Shown: positions 49,736-59,351 of the stretch, piece after piece
Layout of the letters: each line of letters starts with the position of its first letter
Numbering within the stretch: position 1 is the stretch's first letter
NCBI GenBank assembly: GCA_947441615.1
Contig: CANEUH010000009.1
Location: 1 to 64,000, forward strand
Direction: 5' to 3'
DNA length: 64,000 bases
Source of the DNA: Bacteriovoracaceae bacterium
GTDB taxonomy: Bacteria > Bdellovibrionota > Bacteriovoracia > Bacteriovoracales > Bacteriovoracaceae
Notes under the pieces: generated by a model
Told to the model about the DNA's origin: nothing
Databases searched by the model: none
The model's input: only the letters and a program-made list of their open reading frames with translations
Translations under genes and position numbers: made by a program

Positions 49736-52233
49736 GGTTGATAAGTGATCGTTCCAGCGGAACCATTCACCCCCGGTAGAACACCTGCTCCACCAGAAAC
49801 ATCGAGAGCTCCCGTGACAGATGGATTCACTGAACTTGTAGCATCAATTGTAACTGAATTAATCATAGAACCGTATTCAACTGTAATTTTTCCGCCATCG
49901 CCCCCATTTCCAGCGCTTGCGTCTCCACCTTTAACACTAATATCTTTAACTTCTCCAGTGCTATAAACTCTTACCTCTCCACCTTTTCCCGCATCTAACC
50001 CACCAACTAAAATGGCACTATTACTAATAGCTCCTGAGACGTAGAGGATACCCGCTGTTGAAGGAGTACAACTACCGTCTCCCCCTGTAAGATTCACGTT
50101 ATTAGTAACAGTCCCACTTTCAAAGATCTTAACGAGGGCCGCACGTCCGCGATCACAATAAGCTCCATATCCTTGACCGTTGATATTAGTAACGGTTCCA
50201 TAAATATTTGCAGCACCAGCAAAACTTTCTAAATAAGTACCGGATTGAAGAAAAAGGTTAGAGGCATTACCACTCACATTGATTGTTCCTGCATAATTTC
50301 CAAGTGGCAAACCTGACCCAGTGCCAGCTTCCACGGAAACTGAAGGCCCACTCACGAGACCAGTTTGACTGATCGTGATTGTTCCACCGGCCCCCACTTT
50401 TGAATCAACCGTATTTCCACCCTTTGCCTCAACAATCCCATTCACTGTTCCATCAATTGTGATCGTACCACCTTGACCAGCTAATCGCCTACTCGCAGAG
50501 ACTCCATTGTTGGCACCACCTTTTGCGATAGCAGCACCCGTAACAGTAGCACCTGTCTCAATTAAAATCGTTCCACCTTTGGAAGAATCTAATGAAGTTT
50601 TACAAGAATTGAGTTGAGAACAGCGATCAAGTTGTCCGCCACTAGCATCAACTGAGTTGACTTGTGAACCGGTCATTAGATAGATGGTACCACCTAAACC
50701 TCCCCCATGTCCCTCTCCGCCTTTGGCCGATATAGCCCCAAAAATACCCTTAAGTGTTATGGCGCCCCCTCTCCCAGCGAGTCCAGGCTTTGAAGTAAAA
50801 TTTAAAGGATCTGGGTAATGATTACCACCATTACCTCCATTTGCAGAAACATCACCAAACTTCATTAATAAATTTGTTTCAAATTTTATCCCAAATGAAT
50901 TTCCACCATTTTTACCATCCCAATCTCCTACAGCTGAAGTGCCATCTGCACCATTAGTCCCATTGGCAGTAATATTACCAAAGATCGTATTAGTCTGATC
51001 AGCACCATTCACACCAACCCATGATACGTAATATCCAAAACTTGAAATCAAATTGATGTTTCCATAAATACCTGGTGAAACCTCAATAACAAGAGGTTGA
51101 AAAAAAGTAGGAGAAAAAGCGATTGCCGCATTGACTGCCCCCTGGGCCGTTTGAAATGGCTTCGTTGGATCACTAATCACACCAGTAACATCACTTCCAG
51201 TTGGAGAAAGAAAGAGGGTCGACTTAAGAACATTAATTGATACAGTGACAGGAGTCGAATTGAGGAAGACATCAGAAACCATAAATGTAAATGAATCAGT
51301 TCCATAATAATTTGTATTTGGAGAATAAATGACATTTGCCCCTGATCCACTTAAAGATCCATGGGAAGGAGACTGTACGATATAGAATATAAGTGAGTCA
51401 CCATTTGGATCGGATCCAGTAAGTGTAATAGGTATGGCCTTGTTAGAATAAGTTGTAACACTTGCTGGATTAGCAACCGGAGCTTCATTATATTTTGTTA
51501 TCTTGATTGAAACAGTTTTAGGTGTAGAGAAATTTCCTTGAGAATCTTTCACTCTAAACTTAAAAGAATCTAGTCCGTCATAATCAAGATCCGGCGTATA
51601 AATAAAGGAACAGTTTTGATTTATTTGAAAATTGGACCCTACACCAGAGGCATGTAATGGGTTCGTAACAACATGACAAGTTAGAGTATCTCCATCTGGA
51701 TCATAACCAGTTAAATGCGGCTTAGATAATGTTCCGGTGGAGACATAACTACTAGGGGGATTTTGGGGAGGATTGGGCTTTCTCTCGACCATCGAAATAT
51801 TGAGATCATTGGCAACGGGTAAATCTTCAACCGCAAGAACACTAAAAGAGGCGTGAGCTAGTGGCGAGGTTAGATTATTTGCCGTAACTGAATAATCAAA
51901 TGAGACAGGCCCAAAGTAATTTGAAGATGGTTTTAATTTAACTTTGCAGACGCCTGCACTACAAATGCAATCTTCAGTAATCTTAAGATAAGCTCGATTT
52001 GAAATGTGACATGTCGTAATGAGATCATTTTCAGGATCTGTATAATTTAAATAGATCCATCCTGTATCAGTGTCCTCATTAATATTTGGTGGCGTAATAT
52101 CAATAGCAATGGGAGCATTATCATAAACCGATGGATCATTGACCGTGTTTACTGTTAAAACGTCCGCTTTCTTAGGCTGGCACCCAAGAAAAACAAATAA
52201 CATGAATAGACTCGCTATAAAAGTTGCGGACAT
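49732..52233 (-). CDS. Large lipoprotein with Ig-like repeats and a glycine-rich beta-helix
   Basis: 833 aa. Signal with lipobox VFLGC (residues about 14-18). Residues about 45-345 form three bacterial Ig-like/cadherin-like repeats (Big_9 type), each with a FxYTPxxxYxGxDSFxFxVxD core such as YSPNTNYYGTDSFTFMVSD. Residues about 350-833 are repetitive and Gly/Ala/Ser/Thr-rich (GAGGTITISQTG, GKGGEVRVYS), spaced like parallel beta-helix rungs. Surface-exposed adhesion or passenger-like role is inferred. No autotransporter barrel; anchoring is by the lipid. Confidence 0.78.
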   Translation of the reverse strand: MSATFIASLFMLFVFLGCQPKKADVLTVNTVNDPSVYDNAPIAIDITPPNINEDTDTGWIYLNYTDPENDLITTCHISNRAYLKITEDCICSAGVCKVKLKPSSNYFGPVSFDYSVTANNLTSPLAHASFSVLAVEDLPVANDLNISMVERKPNPPQNPPSSYVSTGTLSKPHLTGYDPDGDTLTCHVVTNPLHASGVGSNFQINQNCSFIYTPDLDYDGLDSFKFRVKDSQGNFSTPKTVSIKITKYNEAPVANPASVTTYSNKAIPITLTGSDPNGDSLIFYIVQSPSHGSLSGSGANVIYSPNTNYYGTDSFTFMVSDVFLNSTPVTVSINVLKSTLFLSPTGSDVTGVISDPTKPFQTAQGAVNAAIAFSPTFFQPLVIEVSPGIYGNINLISSFGYYVSWVGVNGADQTNTIFGNITANGTNGADGTSAVGDWDGKNGGNSFGIKFETNLLMKFGDVSANGGNGGNHYPDPLNFTSKPGLAGRGGAITLKGIFGAISAKGGEGHGGGLGGTIYLMTGSQVNSVDASGGQLDRCSQLNSCKTSLDSSKGGTILIETGATVTGAAIAKGGANNGVSASRRLAGQGGTITIDGTVNGIVEAKGGNTVDSKVGAGGTITISQTGLVSGPSVSVEAGTGSGLPLGNYAGTINVSGNASNLFLQSGTYLESFAGAANIYGTVTNINGQGYGAYCDRGRAALVKIFESGTVTNNVNLTGGDGSCTPSTAGILYVSGAISNSAILVGGLDAGKGGEVRVYSTGEVKDISVKGGDASAGNGGDGGKITVEYGSMINSVTIDATSSVNPSVTGALDVSGGAGVLPGVNGSAGTITYQP

Positions 52234-52369
52234 ATTTTGTTCCTATTCGGCTCTCTAGTATTTTAACTTAGAACCCGACTAGTTGAATCCACTAAGTCCT
52301 AGCTGGCCTTACAGCGAAAAATTACCGTATGATAGTCTAGCAAATCAGTTGAAGATCAAGGGAAATGAG

Positions 52370-52708
52370 ATGAAAACGATTTTAATACTGGCAACTATTT
52401 TGGCCACTTTTGAATTATGGGCCTCGAGAGATTTAAATCTTAGGTGCACAGCAATTCATAATCTCGACAAGGTCCTTGAAACAGAAATTATTTTAAAATC
52501 AACAGATAAAGATATTACCTTGGGTGAATATGAAGACTTCAAATTTATTATTTCATCCAAAGGAGATGAAACAATAGAAATACAGTCTCTAAATATTGTT
52601 GAACCTTCAAGAAGTTATGCGACTGGAAAATTAACACATCCTGAAGATTTCATAGAACTTAGTATATGGAACCGTGAGTATATTCTTGATGTTCGCTGCA
52701 CACTCTAA
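52370..52708 (+). CDS. Small exported protein of unknown function
   Basis: 112 aa from ATG 52370, chosen because AAGGGAAATGAG precedes and the product opens with a signal peptide (MKTILILATILATFELWAS); the longer frame to 52283 would bury it. The mature part is about 90 residues with beta-rich pattern and a Cys pair (LRCTAIHN ... DVRCTL) that could close a disulfide. No family recognised. Ends 53 bases before ftsH. Confidence 0.6.
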   Translation: MKTILILATILATFELWASRDLNLRCTAIHNLDKVLETEIILKSTDKDITLGEYEDFKFIISSKGDETIEIQSLNIVEPSRSYATGKLTHPEDFIELSIWNREYILDVRCTL

Positions 52709-52729
52709 AACCGTTTAACTTTATTTAAT

Positions 52730-52778
52730 ATGTCCAGCTCCATGCTCTCTTCAAAAGGAGCATGTATGATCTGGACAT
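52730..52778 (+). promoter_or_regulatory. Two-tier hairpin spanning the ftsH ribosome site and start codons
   Basis: Outer arms ATGTCCAG (52730-52737) and CTGGACAT (52771-52778); inner arms CATGCTC (52741-52747) and GAGCATG (52758-52764); loop of 10. Fifteen base pairs with one internal loop (3 by 6 bases). The Shine-Dalgarno AAGGAG (52755-52760), the first ATG (52762) and most of the second (52777) fall within stems, so translation could be controlled by melting. RNA-thermometer-like; not proven. Confidence 0.5.
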
Positions 52779-54627
52779 GGAAACAAACCAAGAAAAAAAA
52801 TTCAGCATTAACTTTTATCAAATCGCTCTCGCAATCATCATGGTTGTAGGCCTCAGGGCCTGTCTAGAGAGTAGGTCAATACGAACTATCCCCTTTAGTG
52901 AATTTAAGAAATATCTCAGTTCTGGTGAAATTAAAAATGTCAAAATTCGTGGTGAAAGTATTTTTGGAGATTTTAATCATGAACAAAATGGGAAAAAAGG
53001 ATTTACTACGACTAAGGTAGAGCCAGGATTTTCTGAGGAACTAGATAAATATGGAATTCCTTATGAAAGCTTGGGATCATCATCGTTTCTAACAAATTTT
53101 GCATTATTCATATTACCAACAATCATCTTTATTGGTTTTTGGTATTATGTAATGAGGAAAGGGATAAAAAGTGTTAGTGGTGGAACGGGTGGATCATTCC
53201 TTTCCATAGGAAAGACTCGCGCAAAAATCTATGTAGAAACTGACACTAAGATAACATTTCAAGATGTCGCAGGCGCAGATGAGGCCCTGGAAGAACTTAA
53301 AGAGGTTATTGATTTTTTAAAAAATACAGAAAAAGTAAAAAGCCTTGGTGGAAAAATGCCTAAAGGAGTTTTACTTGTTGGACCTCCGGGGACTGGTAAA
53401 ACTCTGATCGCCAAAGCAATTGCTGGAGAGGCAGGAGTACCCTTCTTTTCCACCAATGGTGCGGAATTTGTAGAAATGTTTGTGGGAGTTGGTGCTGCTA
53501 GAGTGAGAGATCTTTTTGAACAAGCAAAAAAGACTGCCCCATGTATCATTTTTATAGATGAATTAGATGCAATGGGAAAAACAAGGCATTCCAATATTCT
53601 CGGAGGCAATGACGAGAAAGAACAAACACTCAATCAGCTCCTAGTTGAAATGGATGGATTTGATACACAAGGAGGGATCATCATTTTGGCCGCAACAAAT
53701 AGGCCGGAAATGATTGATCCTGCTCTACTAAGAGCGGGAAGGTTCGATAGGCAAGTTGTTATTGACAAGCCTGATAGAAAAGGAAGACGAGACATTCTTG
53801 TCATCCATACAAAGAAAATTAAAACGCATGAAAATTTAAACATTGATACAATTGCTGGTCTAACTCCCGGCTTTACTGGTGCAGATCTAGCTAACCTTGT
53901 AAATGAAGCTGCACTCATTGCAACTCGTGAAAATTCTGCATCAGTTAACCAAGATCATTTTACTCGCGCGATGGAAAGAATTGTGGCGGGAATAGAAAAG
54001 AAAAGTAAAATCTTGAGTCCACTCGAAAAAGAAATTGTCTCCTATCATGAAATGGGTCATGCATTAGTAGGATATCAATTTAATAAAGAAGATAAAATTC
54101 ACAAAGTCTCAATTATACCTCATGGAATCGGGGCCATGGGGTATACGATCCAAAACCCAACGGAAGATAGATATCTATTAACTAAAGAAGAACTTCAAAA
54201 CAAAATGGCCGTCCTATTAGCTGGGCGTGCATCAGAAATGTTAATCTTTAATAAACTAAGCACTGGTGCATCTGATGATCTAAATAAGGCAACATCGATA
54301 GCCAGAGAAATGGTTATGAGGTTTGGGATGGCGCCTGAAATAGGGTTTGTGACATTTGGCGAGTCTTCAAATCAATTTCTGGAGATACAGGGACAAATGA
54401 GCAGGCAAAACTATTCAGAAGAAACTGCAAAAGAAATTGATCACTGGATAAAAGAAATAATCATGAACGCTTATGAAAAAGCCTTTGTATTTTTAAAAAA
54501 CGAAAGAGATATTCTTATTGAGGCTTCGGAGACACTTATGGAAAAAGAAACATTAGGGGAAGATGAATTAAATGTCTTTTTTGAGAAAATACAAAAACCA
54601 CTGATAGAGAACCTGACCCATCATTAA
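52762..54627 (+). CDS. ftsH: ATP-dependent zinc metalloprotease FtsH
   Basis: Membrane-anchored AAA+ protease. 621 aa. Two membrane segments (about 17-33 and 107-130) with a short periplasmic part between, AAA module with Walker A GPPGTGKT (207-214), Walker [12 protein letters not shown], second region of homology [21 protein letters not shown], and the protease with HEMGH (429-433) and a later metal Asp in [13 protein letters not shown]. All key residues are present. Start: ATG 52762 is only one base after AAGGAG; in-frame ATG 52777 is an alternative; an out-of-frame ATG 52766 has the ideal spacing but gives only 27 codons. A DsbA-like gene follows after 12 bases. Confidence 0.93.
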   Translation: MYDLDMETNQEKKFSINFYQIALAIIMVVGLRACLESRSIRTIPFSEFKKYLSSGEIKNVKIRGESIFGDFNHEQNGKKGFTTTKVEPGFSEELDKYGIPYESLGSSSFLTNFALFILPTIIFIGFWYYVMRKGIKSVSGGTGGSFLSIGKTRAKIYVETDTKITFQDVAGADEALEELKEVIDFLKNTEKVKSLGGKMPKGVLLVGPPGTGKTLIAKAIAGEAGVPFFSTNGAEFVEMFVGVGAARVRDLFEQAKKTAPCIIFIDELDAMGKTRHSNILGGNDEKEQTLNQLLVEMDGFDTQGGIIILAATNRPEMIDPALLRAGRFDRQVVIDKPDRKGRRDILVIHTKKIKTHENLNIDTIAGLTPGFTGADLANLVNEAALIATRENSASVNQDHFTRAMERIVAGIEKKSKILSPLEKEIVSYHEMGHALVGYQFNKEDKIHKVSIIPHGIGAMGYTIQNPTEDRYLLTKEELQNKMAVLLAGRASEMLIFNKLSTGASDDLNKATSIAREMVMRFGMAPEIGFVTFGESSNQFLEIQGQMSRQNYSEETAKEIDHWIKEIIMNAYEKAFVFLKNERDILIEASETLMEKETLGEDELNVFFEKIQKPLIENLTHH

Positions 54628-54639
54628 AAGGGAGTCGTT

Positions 54640-55188
54640 ATGAATGGTTTTAGTTTAAAAAATAAAATTTCAATGAATGACCATTTTATTGGGAATATCG
54701 ATACTAAAATCAACATTGTAGAATTCGGTGATTATGAATGCCCTTACACAAAACAAAACCAACAGGACATTGATAAAATCATTGCTTATTATCCGCTTGA
54801 AATATGCTTTGCTTTTAGACACTATCCGATGACAAGGCTACATCCTCATGCAATGTTTGCCGCCATCGCAGCAGAGGCCGCACATCTTCAAGGAAGATTT
54901 TGGGACATGCACCATGCACTGATTGAAACGCATGCAGAATTAAATACTGAAAATGTGTTCAATATCGCGAGACATATTGGCCTTGACATCAAAACTTTTC
55001 TTTATGACATAGAAGACGACTCAATATCAAATATCATAAATAAAAATATACAAGATGGCATTATAAGTGGGGTCAAAGAGACTCCCACTTTTTTCATCAA
55101 CAATCACTTTTTTAAAGGACACATAAATTTTGAGGTCATTAAAAGTCTTATCGAAAAAGAGATCCGTGATAATTCCTTATCACCTTAA
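54640..55188 (+). CDS. DsbA-like protein with a single active-site cysteine (CPYT)
   Basis: 182 aa. DsbA-type thioredoxin fold: VEFGDYECPYTKQN with C34 and T37 where DsbA has CxxC, helical insert HHALIETHAELN, cis-Pro VKETPTFFINNHFF. No signal peptide or membrane segment is visible, so it appears cytoplasmic, unlike DsbA. Lacking the second Cys it cannot do a normal dithiol exchange; thiol-capping, glutathione-linked or non-redox roles are possible. Twelve bases after ftsH, with GGGAG before the ATG, so likely a functional partner of FtsH stress handling. Confidence 0.78.
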   Translation: MNGFSLKNKISMNDHFIGNIDTKINIVEFGDYECPYTKQNQQDIDKIIAYYPLEICFAFRHYPMTRLHPHAMFAAIAAEAAHLQGRFWDMHHALIETHAELNTENVFNIARHIGLDIKTFLYDIEDDSISNIINKNIQDGIISGVKETPTFFINNHFFKGHINFEVIKSLIEKEIRDNSLSP

Positions 55189-55192
55189 TTTT

Positions 55193-56506
55193 TTACAATC
55201 CTGCAATCGATAGATCTTGAAAACTTAAAGGGACTGAAAAGAAAGTTAAATCGGTACTCGATTTAATACTTAAACTATTGACACTCACATTCTTAAACAT
55301 TTCCATAAAATTTCCTGAAAGTGTACAATTCCCCACAACCTGGACTCTTTCACCTTTATTCCAAAGATATCCCTTAACTGCAACGGAGAAATTCCCAGTC
55401 ACTCTATTAGCTCCTGAAAAGAGTCCATCCATTTTTATCACTTCAAAATAGTTATCAGGAAGAGACTCCAATTTATTTCCTGAAATAACAATATGAGTGC
55501 CTGAGATTCCAATTGAGCTTATAGGCCCTCTTATCGCGTGACCTGTTGTTTTTTTATTAAAGAATTTTGCCGTGACTGAATTATGATAAAAAGAATTCAG
55601 AACACCATCGCAAATTAAGTCGAGGGATTTTTGCTGAACTCCCTCGCTGTCAAAAAGGGACTTTCTGAAGGCATTGGGATAATCGGGAACGTCTTGAATT
55701 GAAATCTCTTTGGAGATCACAGACTCCCCTAATTTATCTAACCAAGGATTCACTTTATCCATAGCTGATTTCGCAGAAAACATATTGGAGAAGCATTCAA
55801 AAATACCTTTCAAGCAATCTTCAGAAAAAACAACAGAATATTTACCCGTTTTGAGTGGAGACTCTGACAATAAATGTCTTGCATGAAAGAGAGAATTATT
55901 TATGACTTTTTCAAAATTCAAGTCACAAAATCTATGAGCAAGATGATAATCATAATAATTAGATTTTCTTCCCTTATCCTCCATTAAGGCTGAGGAAGTA
56001 ATACTATATATTTTATCAGAGAAACTGGTAAAACGGCCTTTTGAACTTAAATACATGAGACTTGATTCATTTTCAGAAAAAGAATTATATGGTACTGCTA
56101 TGACTCGAGAATCTAGTGATTTAACCTTTGATTCTAGTTCAATCGATTTTTGAGTTTTAATTTTAATATCAACTTCATCTTCAATATATTTTTCATGATC
56201 AAGTAATTCCCCTTTTATGTCGATGATCTCTTCATGAGGATTTGGATGACTATTTTCTGCATTATTTAATGCTTGTAGTACCATGAGTTTCAAGGATTCT
56301 TCATCCATGGCTTCTGTATAAGAAATTCCAACCTTCCCATCTTTAATTACTCTTAGACCAAGGATTTGAGAACTTGAAACTTTATAATCAGAGATCATCT
56401 CTTTTTGAGAACTCATTTTAAGGGATTTATTTGTTGAAAAAATGAGGTCCCCTTCAACACGCTTACTCAAGAGTTCTGTAATCACATTTTCCATTAATGT
56501 TTTCAT
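55193..56506 (-). CDS. pmbA: PmbA/TldE-family protein
   Basis: 437 aa, member of the TldD/PmbA (U62) family. It lacks a HEXXXH motif, as TldE/PmbA subunits do, and shows VIKMDGLFSGANRVTGNFSVAVKGYL at the typical C-terminal site. With TldD it forms a heterodimeric protease that degrades unfolded peptides (microcin B17 and CcdA are known E. coli substrates). ATG overlaps the stop of tldD (4 bp), so subunits are made together. Confidence 0.88.
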   Translation of the reverse strand: MKTLMENVITELLSKRVEGDLIFSTNKSLKMSSQKEMISDYKVSSSQILGLRVIKDGKVGISYTEAMDEESLKLMVLQALNNAENSHPNPHEEIIDIKGELLDHEKYIEDEVDIKIKTQKSIELESKVKSLDSRVIAVPYNSFSENESSLMYLSSKGRFTSFSDKIYSITSSALMEDKGRKSNYYDYHLAHRFCDLNFEKVINNSLFHARHLLSESPLKTGKYSVVFSEDCLKGIFECFSNMFSAKSAMDKVNPWLDKLGESVISKEISIQDVPDYPNAFRKSLFDSEGVQQKSLDLICDGVLNSFYHNSVTAKFFNKKTTGHAIRGPISSIGISGTHIVISGNKLESLPDNYFEVIKMDGLFSGANRVTGNFSVAVKGYLWNKGERVQVVGNCTLSGNFMEMFKNVSVNSLSIKSSTDLTFFSVPLSFQDLSIAGL

Positions 56507-57882
56507 GCTTCACCTCCTACAAGTATTTCATCTACCTTGATAGGTGGCTGACCCACTGTTGTTGGAATACTCCCGCTAACAGATCCACACATCCCGGCCA
56601 TGAGTGAGAGATCCTTTCCCACCATAGAAATTTTCCGCATAATATCTGGACCAGTACCAATAAGAGTCGCTCCCCTGACTGGGGTGATAAGTTTTCCATT
56701 TTTTATCAAATACGCCTCTTGAACAGAAAAATTAAACTGCCCGGTTGAGGGATCAACAGATCCTCCTCCCATTTTTTTTGCATATAGACCGTCTGAGACT
56801 GTTGAAAACATTTCTTCTAATTCGTAGGGTCCTTTATCAATAAAGGTATTTCTCATTCTAGAGGCCGGAGCAAATTTGTAAGATTGTCTTCTGGCCGAGC
56901 CGGTTCTTTTGTGGCCAGTTTTTATTTCTCCAAGTCGATCAGATATAAAGTTTTTTAAAACTCCATTTTCAATCAATTTCGTCTTTTGCGTGGGCATTCC
57001 TTCATCATCGATGGACAAAGATCCCCATGCACCATCAATCGTGCCGTCATCAATTGCTGTTAATGATGAATGAGCTATTTGTTCCCCCATTTTGTCCCAA
57101 AAAACACTCGCCTTTTTTTCAACTGAAGTTGTTTCAAGTAGATGGCCACAAGCCTCATGAAAAATGACCCCACCAAAACCATTATCAATAATCACAGGCA
57201 TTTTCCCAGCTGGGCATGGTTTTGCCTTTAGCATTGTAATACCCTGACGAATGAGATTTTCACTAATTTCTTGTTGGTTTAAATTTTCTATATAAGACCA
57301 ACCTCCAATTGCTCCCGGTCCAAAAGATGATTCAGACTGAAGAGGACCATCTTTCATTATAACCTGATGAAACAGTCTTATGTAGGGCCGCTCCTCACTA
57401 GCAAACAATCCATCAGAATTATAAATTTCAACTATTTGTTTTTTCTTTGTTAAACTAAGGATCACCTGAGCTACTCTAGATTCTTTACGTAATCTTTCAT
57501 CAATACTCTTAAGATATGAAACCTTATGTTTCGCATCGATCTCTTGATCAAGTAGAACCGGTATTTTTGGATAATTCACTTTTTCGAAATTTATAACTTT
57601 TGCATTTTCTTTTTTATTTATTCGGGACCCGAGAAGAGAAGTGATTCGAAGGAGTTCTTCTTTCTCGGTGGAGTTCGTATAACCGTATAATGCCTTCTCG
57701 CCCTGAATAAGCCTGATTCCAACTCCAAAGATGGTTCCAGACTGCGTATCCTCAGATCTAGAATTTTTAAATACGATAACTTCTGATTGAGTCCTTTCAA
57801 TAAAGACCTCTACAAAATCAGCACCTAGATGCAGACCTTGATGAATCACTTCTTTTGCAATTTCCGCTGGTAAAAGCATCAT
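56503..57882 (-). CDS. tldD: TldD-family zinc metalloprotease
   Basis: 459 aa, catalytic subunit of TldD/TldE. Zinc motif HEACGH (HEXXXH) in GVIFHEACGHLLETTSVEKK, and later GSARRQSYKFAPASRMRNT and PVRGATLIGTG, all standard. Cytoplasmic. Preceded by 67 bases of non-coding sequence. Together with the next gene it should form a complete two-subunit peptidase used for processing or clearing small peptides. Confidence 0.92.
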   Translation of the reverse strand: MMLLPAEIAKEVIHQGLHLGADFVEVFIERTQSEVIVFKNSRSEDTQSGTIFGVGIRLIQGEKALYGYTNSTEKEELLRITSLLGSRINKKENAKVINFEKVNYPKIPVLLDQEIDAKHKVSYLKSIDERLRKESRVAQVILSLTKKKQIVEIYNSDGLFASEERPYIRLFHQVIMKDGPLQSESSFGPGAIGGWSYIENLNQQEISENLIRQGITMLKAKPCPAGKMPVIIDNGFGGVIFHEACGHLLETTSVEKKASVFWDKMGEQIAHSSLTAIDDGTIDGAWGSLSIDDEGMPTQKTKLIENGVLKNFISDRLGEIKTGHKRTGSARRQSYKFAPASRMRNTFIDKGPYELEEMFSTVSDGLYAKKMGGGSVDPSTGQFNFSVQEAYLIKNGKLITPVRGATLIGTGPDIMRKISMVGKDLSLMAGMCGSVSGSIPTTVGQPPIKVDEILVGGEA

Positions 57883-57949
57883 AAAATCCCCTATTGAATA
57901 AAACGAACATAAAACAATAACCTTAAGTCCAACAAACAGATCTAAGACT

Positions 57950-58657
57950 CTAAAACTTTCGAAGCCAAAACTTTAATCTTTCTAAACCATCGTCAAAATC
58001 TTTTGCTCCAAGACCTGTCTTTCGGAAAAGTTCTTCGCTGTCCAATTTTTCATTTCTCATTATCAGAAATATTTTCTGAACTTTTTCAGATAACTCATTC
58101 TGATCAAGATTCTTATTTTTTAAACGATCAAATTCTTTATAAACGTCTTGTATCAAAAAATCGATTGGATCAACGGGAGCAGATGTCTTTTTTAATGTCG
58201 ATTTAATCTCAATTCTAGAAAGTAATGTATCAATACCTTTGTATCGTCGAATATCTTTTAGAAAATTCTCCTTATACAAAAGGTTCGATACTCCTCCGCA
58301 ATCAATAATGACGTCATCCATTTTCTCCAATAATTCAATTAAATATGTCACCTGGAAAGGATTAGTTTCAAGGTAAGGAATATTTTCAAAAATTATTGTA
58401 CTTCGACATTCAGAAAACAATTGTCTCTGACCCTCTTCATGAATGGAATCACAATAGAAGTCATCAAAAGTTAACTCATTTAATATTGGCTGAACATAAA
58501 TGGCCGCCATCGAATCGATCTTAGACTCCATAAGATTAAGCTCTTCATCCGAAAATAAATCTTGGAGCTGAAGATCGAAACTGACCTTAAAGCTTTCAAC
58601 TAACAGGTCCAATTCCGACACTTTTAGTCTTGAATACACATTGATTGAACTTAACAT
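57950..58657 (-). CDS. Unknown helical protein next to the AAA cluster
   Basis: 235 aa, acidic, mainly helical, without signal peptide or known domain. Residues about 85-130 contain YLIELLEKMDDVIIDCGGVSNLL, and the C-terminus has a repeat-like run of helices (NKNLDQNELSEKVQKIFLIM). Divergent from the membrane-protein gene 58731-59351 across 73 bases, which hints at shared control. Could be a protein-protein interaction partner of the AAA machine; no direct evidence. Confidence 0.6.
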   Translation of the reverse strand: MLSSINVYSRLKVSELDLLVESFKVSFDLQLQDLFSDEELNLMESKIDSMAAIYVQPILNELTFDDFYCDSIHEEGQRQLFSECRSTIIFENIPYLETNPFQVTYLIELLEKMDDVIIDCGGVSNLLYKENFLKDIRRYKGIDTLLSRIEIKSTLKKTSAPVDPIDFLIQDVYKEFDRLKNKNLDQNELSEKVQKIFLIMRNEKLDSEELFRKTGLGAKDFDDGLERLKFWLRKF

Positions 58658-58730
58658 AACCTATTATGACCTATTTCAATGGGAGCGTCTTGGGTTAGAA
58701 TAAAACAAAATATTAAAAGATGGGTCAATA

Positions 58731-59351
58731 ATGGATTCAAAAAGATCAAACAACACTAATCCAGAGAATGAAAATCATAGATCAACAAACTCCATTGGTC
58801 AAGGTAGAGCTTACATACCATTTGAGAGGAAAAAATCTTCAAATGGATTTGGAAAATATATCGCCGGAGCTCTTTTAGTTTTGACCCTTGGAGGTCTTAC
58901 AACTTTTGGTTATAAAAAATTTCAAAGTAACAATGGTTCAGAAATATCTTCAGTAAAATTTGACCAAGCTGAACTCGTCAAAAGTATACTGGCCATCACT
59001 GATGAGGATGAGAAATTGACCGACAAAGAAAGGTTAGGTAAACGGACCGAAGCAAAAAAGGAGATAGAAACTCATCTTGCTCATGACTCTAGAAAGGATC
59101 CTAAGACTTCTCTGGGTCTATTCAAGGGCATTCTAACAAAATGCTATATCTCAGGACACGACGTTCATTGGATCAATGAAAATGCTGAAATTCTAGATCA
59201 TGTTGAAGTTGGGGGTCAAATCGACCCCAAAGGTCAGGTTGCAAGAGAAATGATTAATCAATCATCGGACCCTATCGTCGTCATAATGTTCGAAAAAGGA
59301 TACGAAGTTTATTCTTCGAATGGGGCACTTTTAAAATCTGAAAAAGACTAA
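58731..59351 (+). CDS. Bitopic membrane protein of unknown function
   Basis: 206 aa. A polar basic N-terminus (residues 1-43), one hydrophobic segment KYIAGALLVLTLGGLTTFGY (about 42-61), then about 145 residues, probably periplasmic. The domain starts with Ser/Lys/Asp-rich stretches and ends with EVGGQIDPKGQVA and VIMFEKGYEVYSS, which look like a small beta-fold. No signal cleavage site. Convergent with the AAA gene 59348-60337 with shared stop codons (CTAA). Its orientation suggests a separate unit in the same island. Confidence 0.58.
   Translation: MDSKRSNNTNPENENHRSTNSIGQGRAYIPFERKKSSNGFGKYIAGALLVLTLGGLTTFGYKKFQSNNGSEISSVKFDQAELVKSILAITDEDEKLTDKERLGKRTEAKKEIETHLAHDSRKDPKTSLGLFKGILTKCYISGHDVHWINENAEILDHVEVGGQIDPKGQVAREMINQSSDPIVVIMFEKGYEVYSSNGALLKSEKD

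Noticed and set aside
52766-52849. 27-codon plus-strand frame starting at ATG 52766, ideal spacing from AAGGAG
   Set aside because: It is out of frame with ftsH and encodes no recognisable peptide; kept only as a possible decoy start in the ftsH hairpin discussion.
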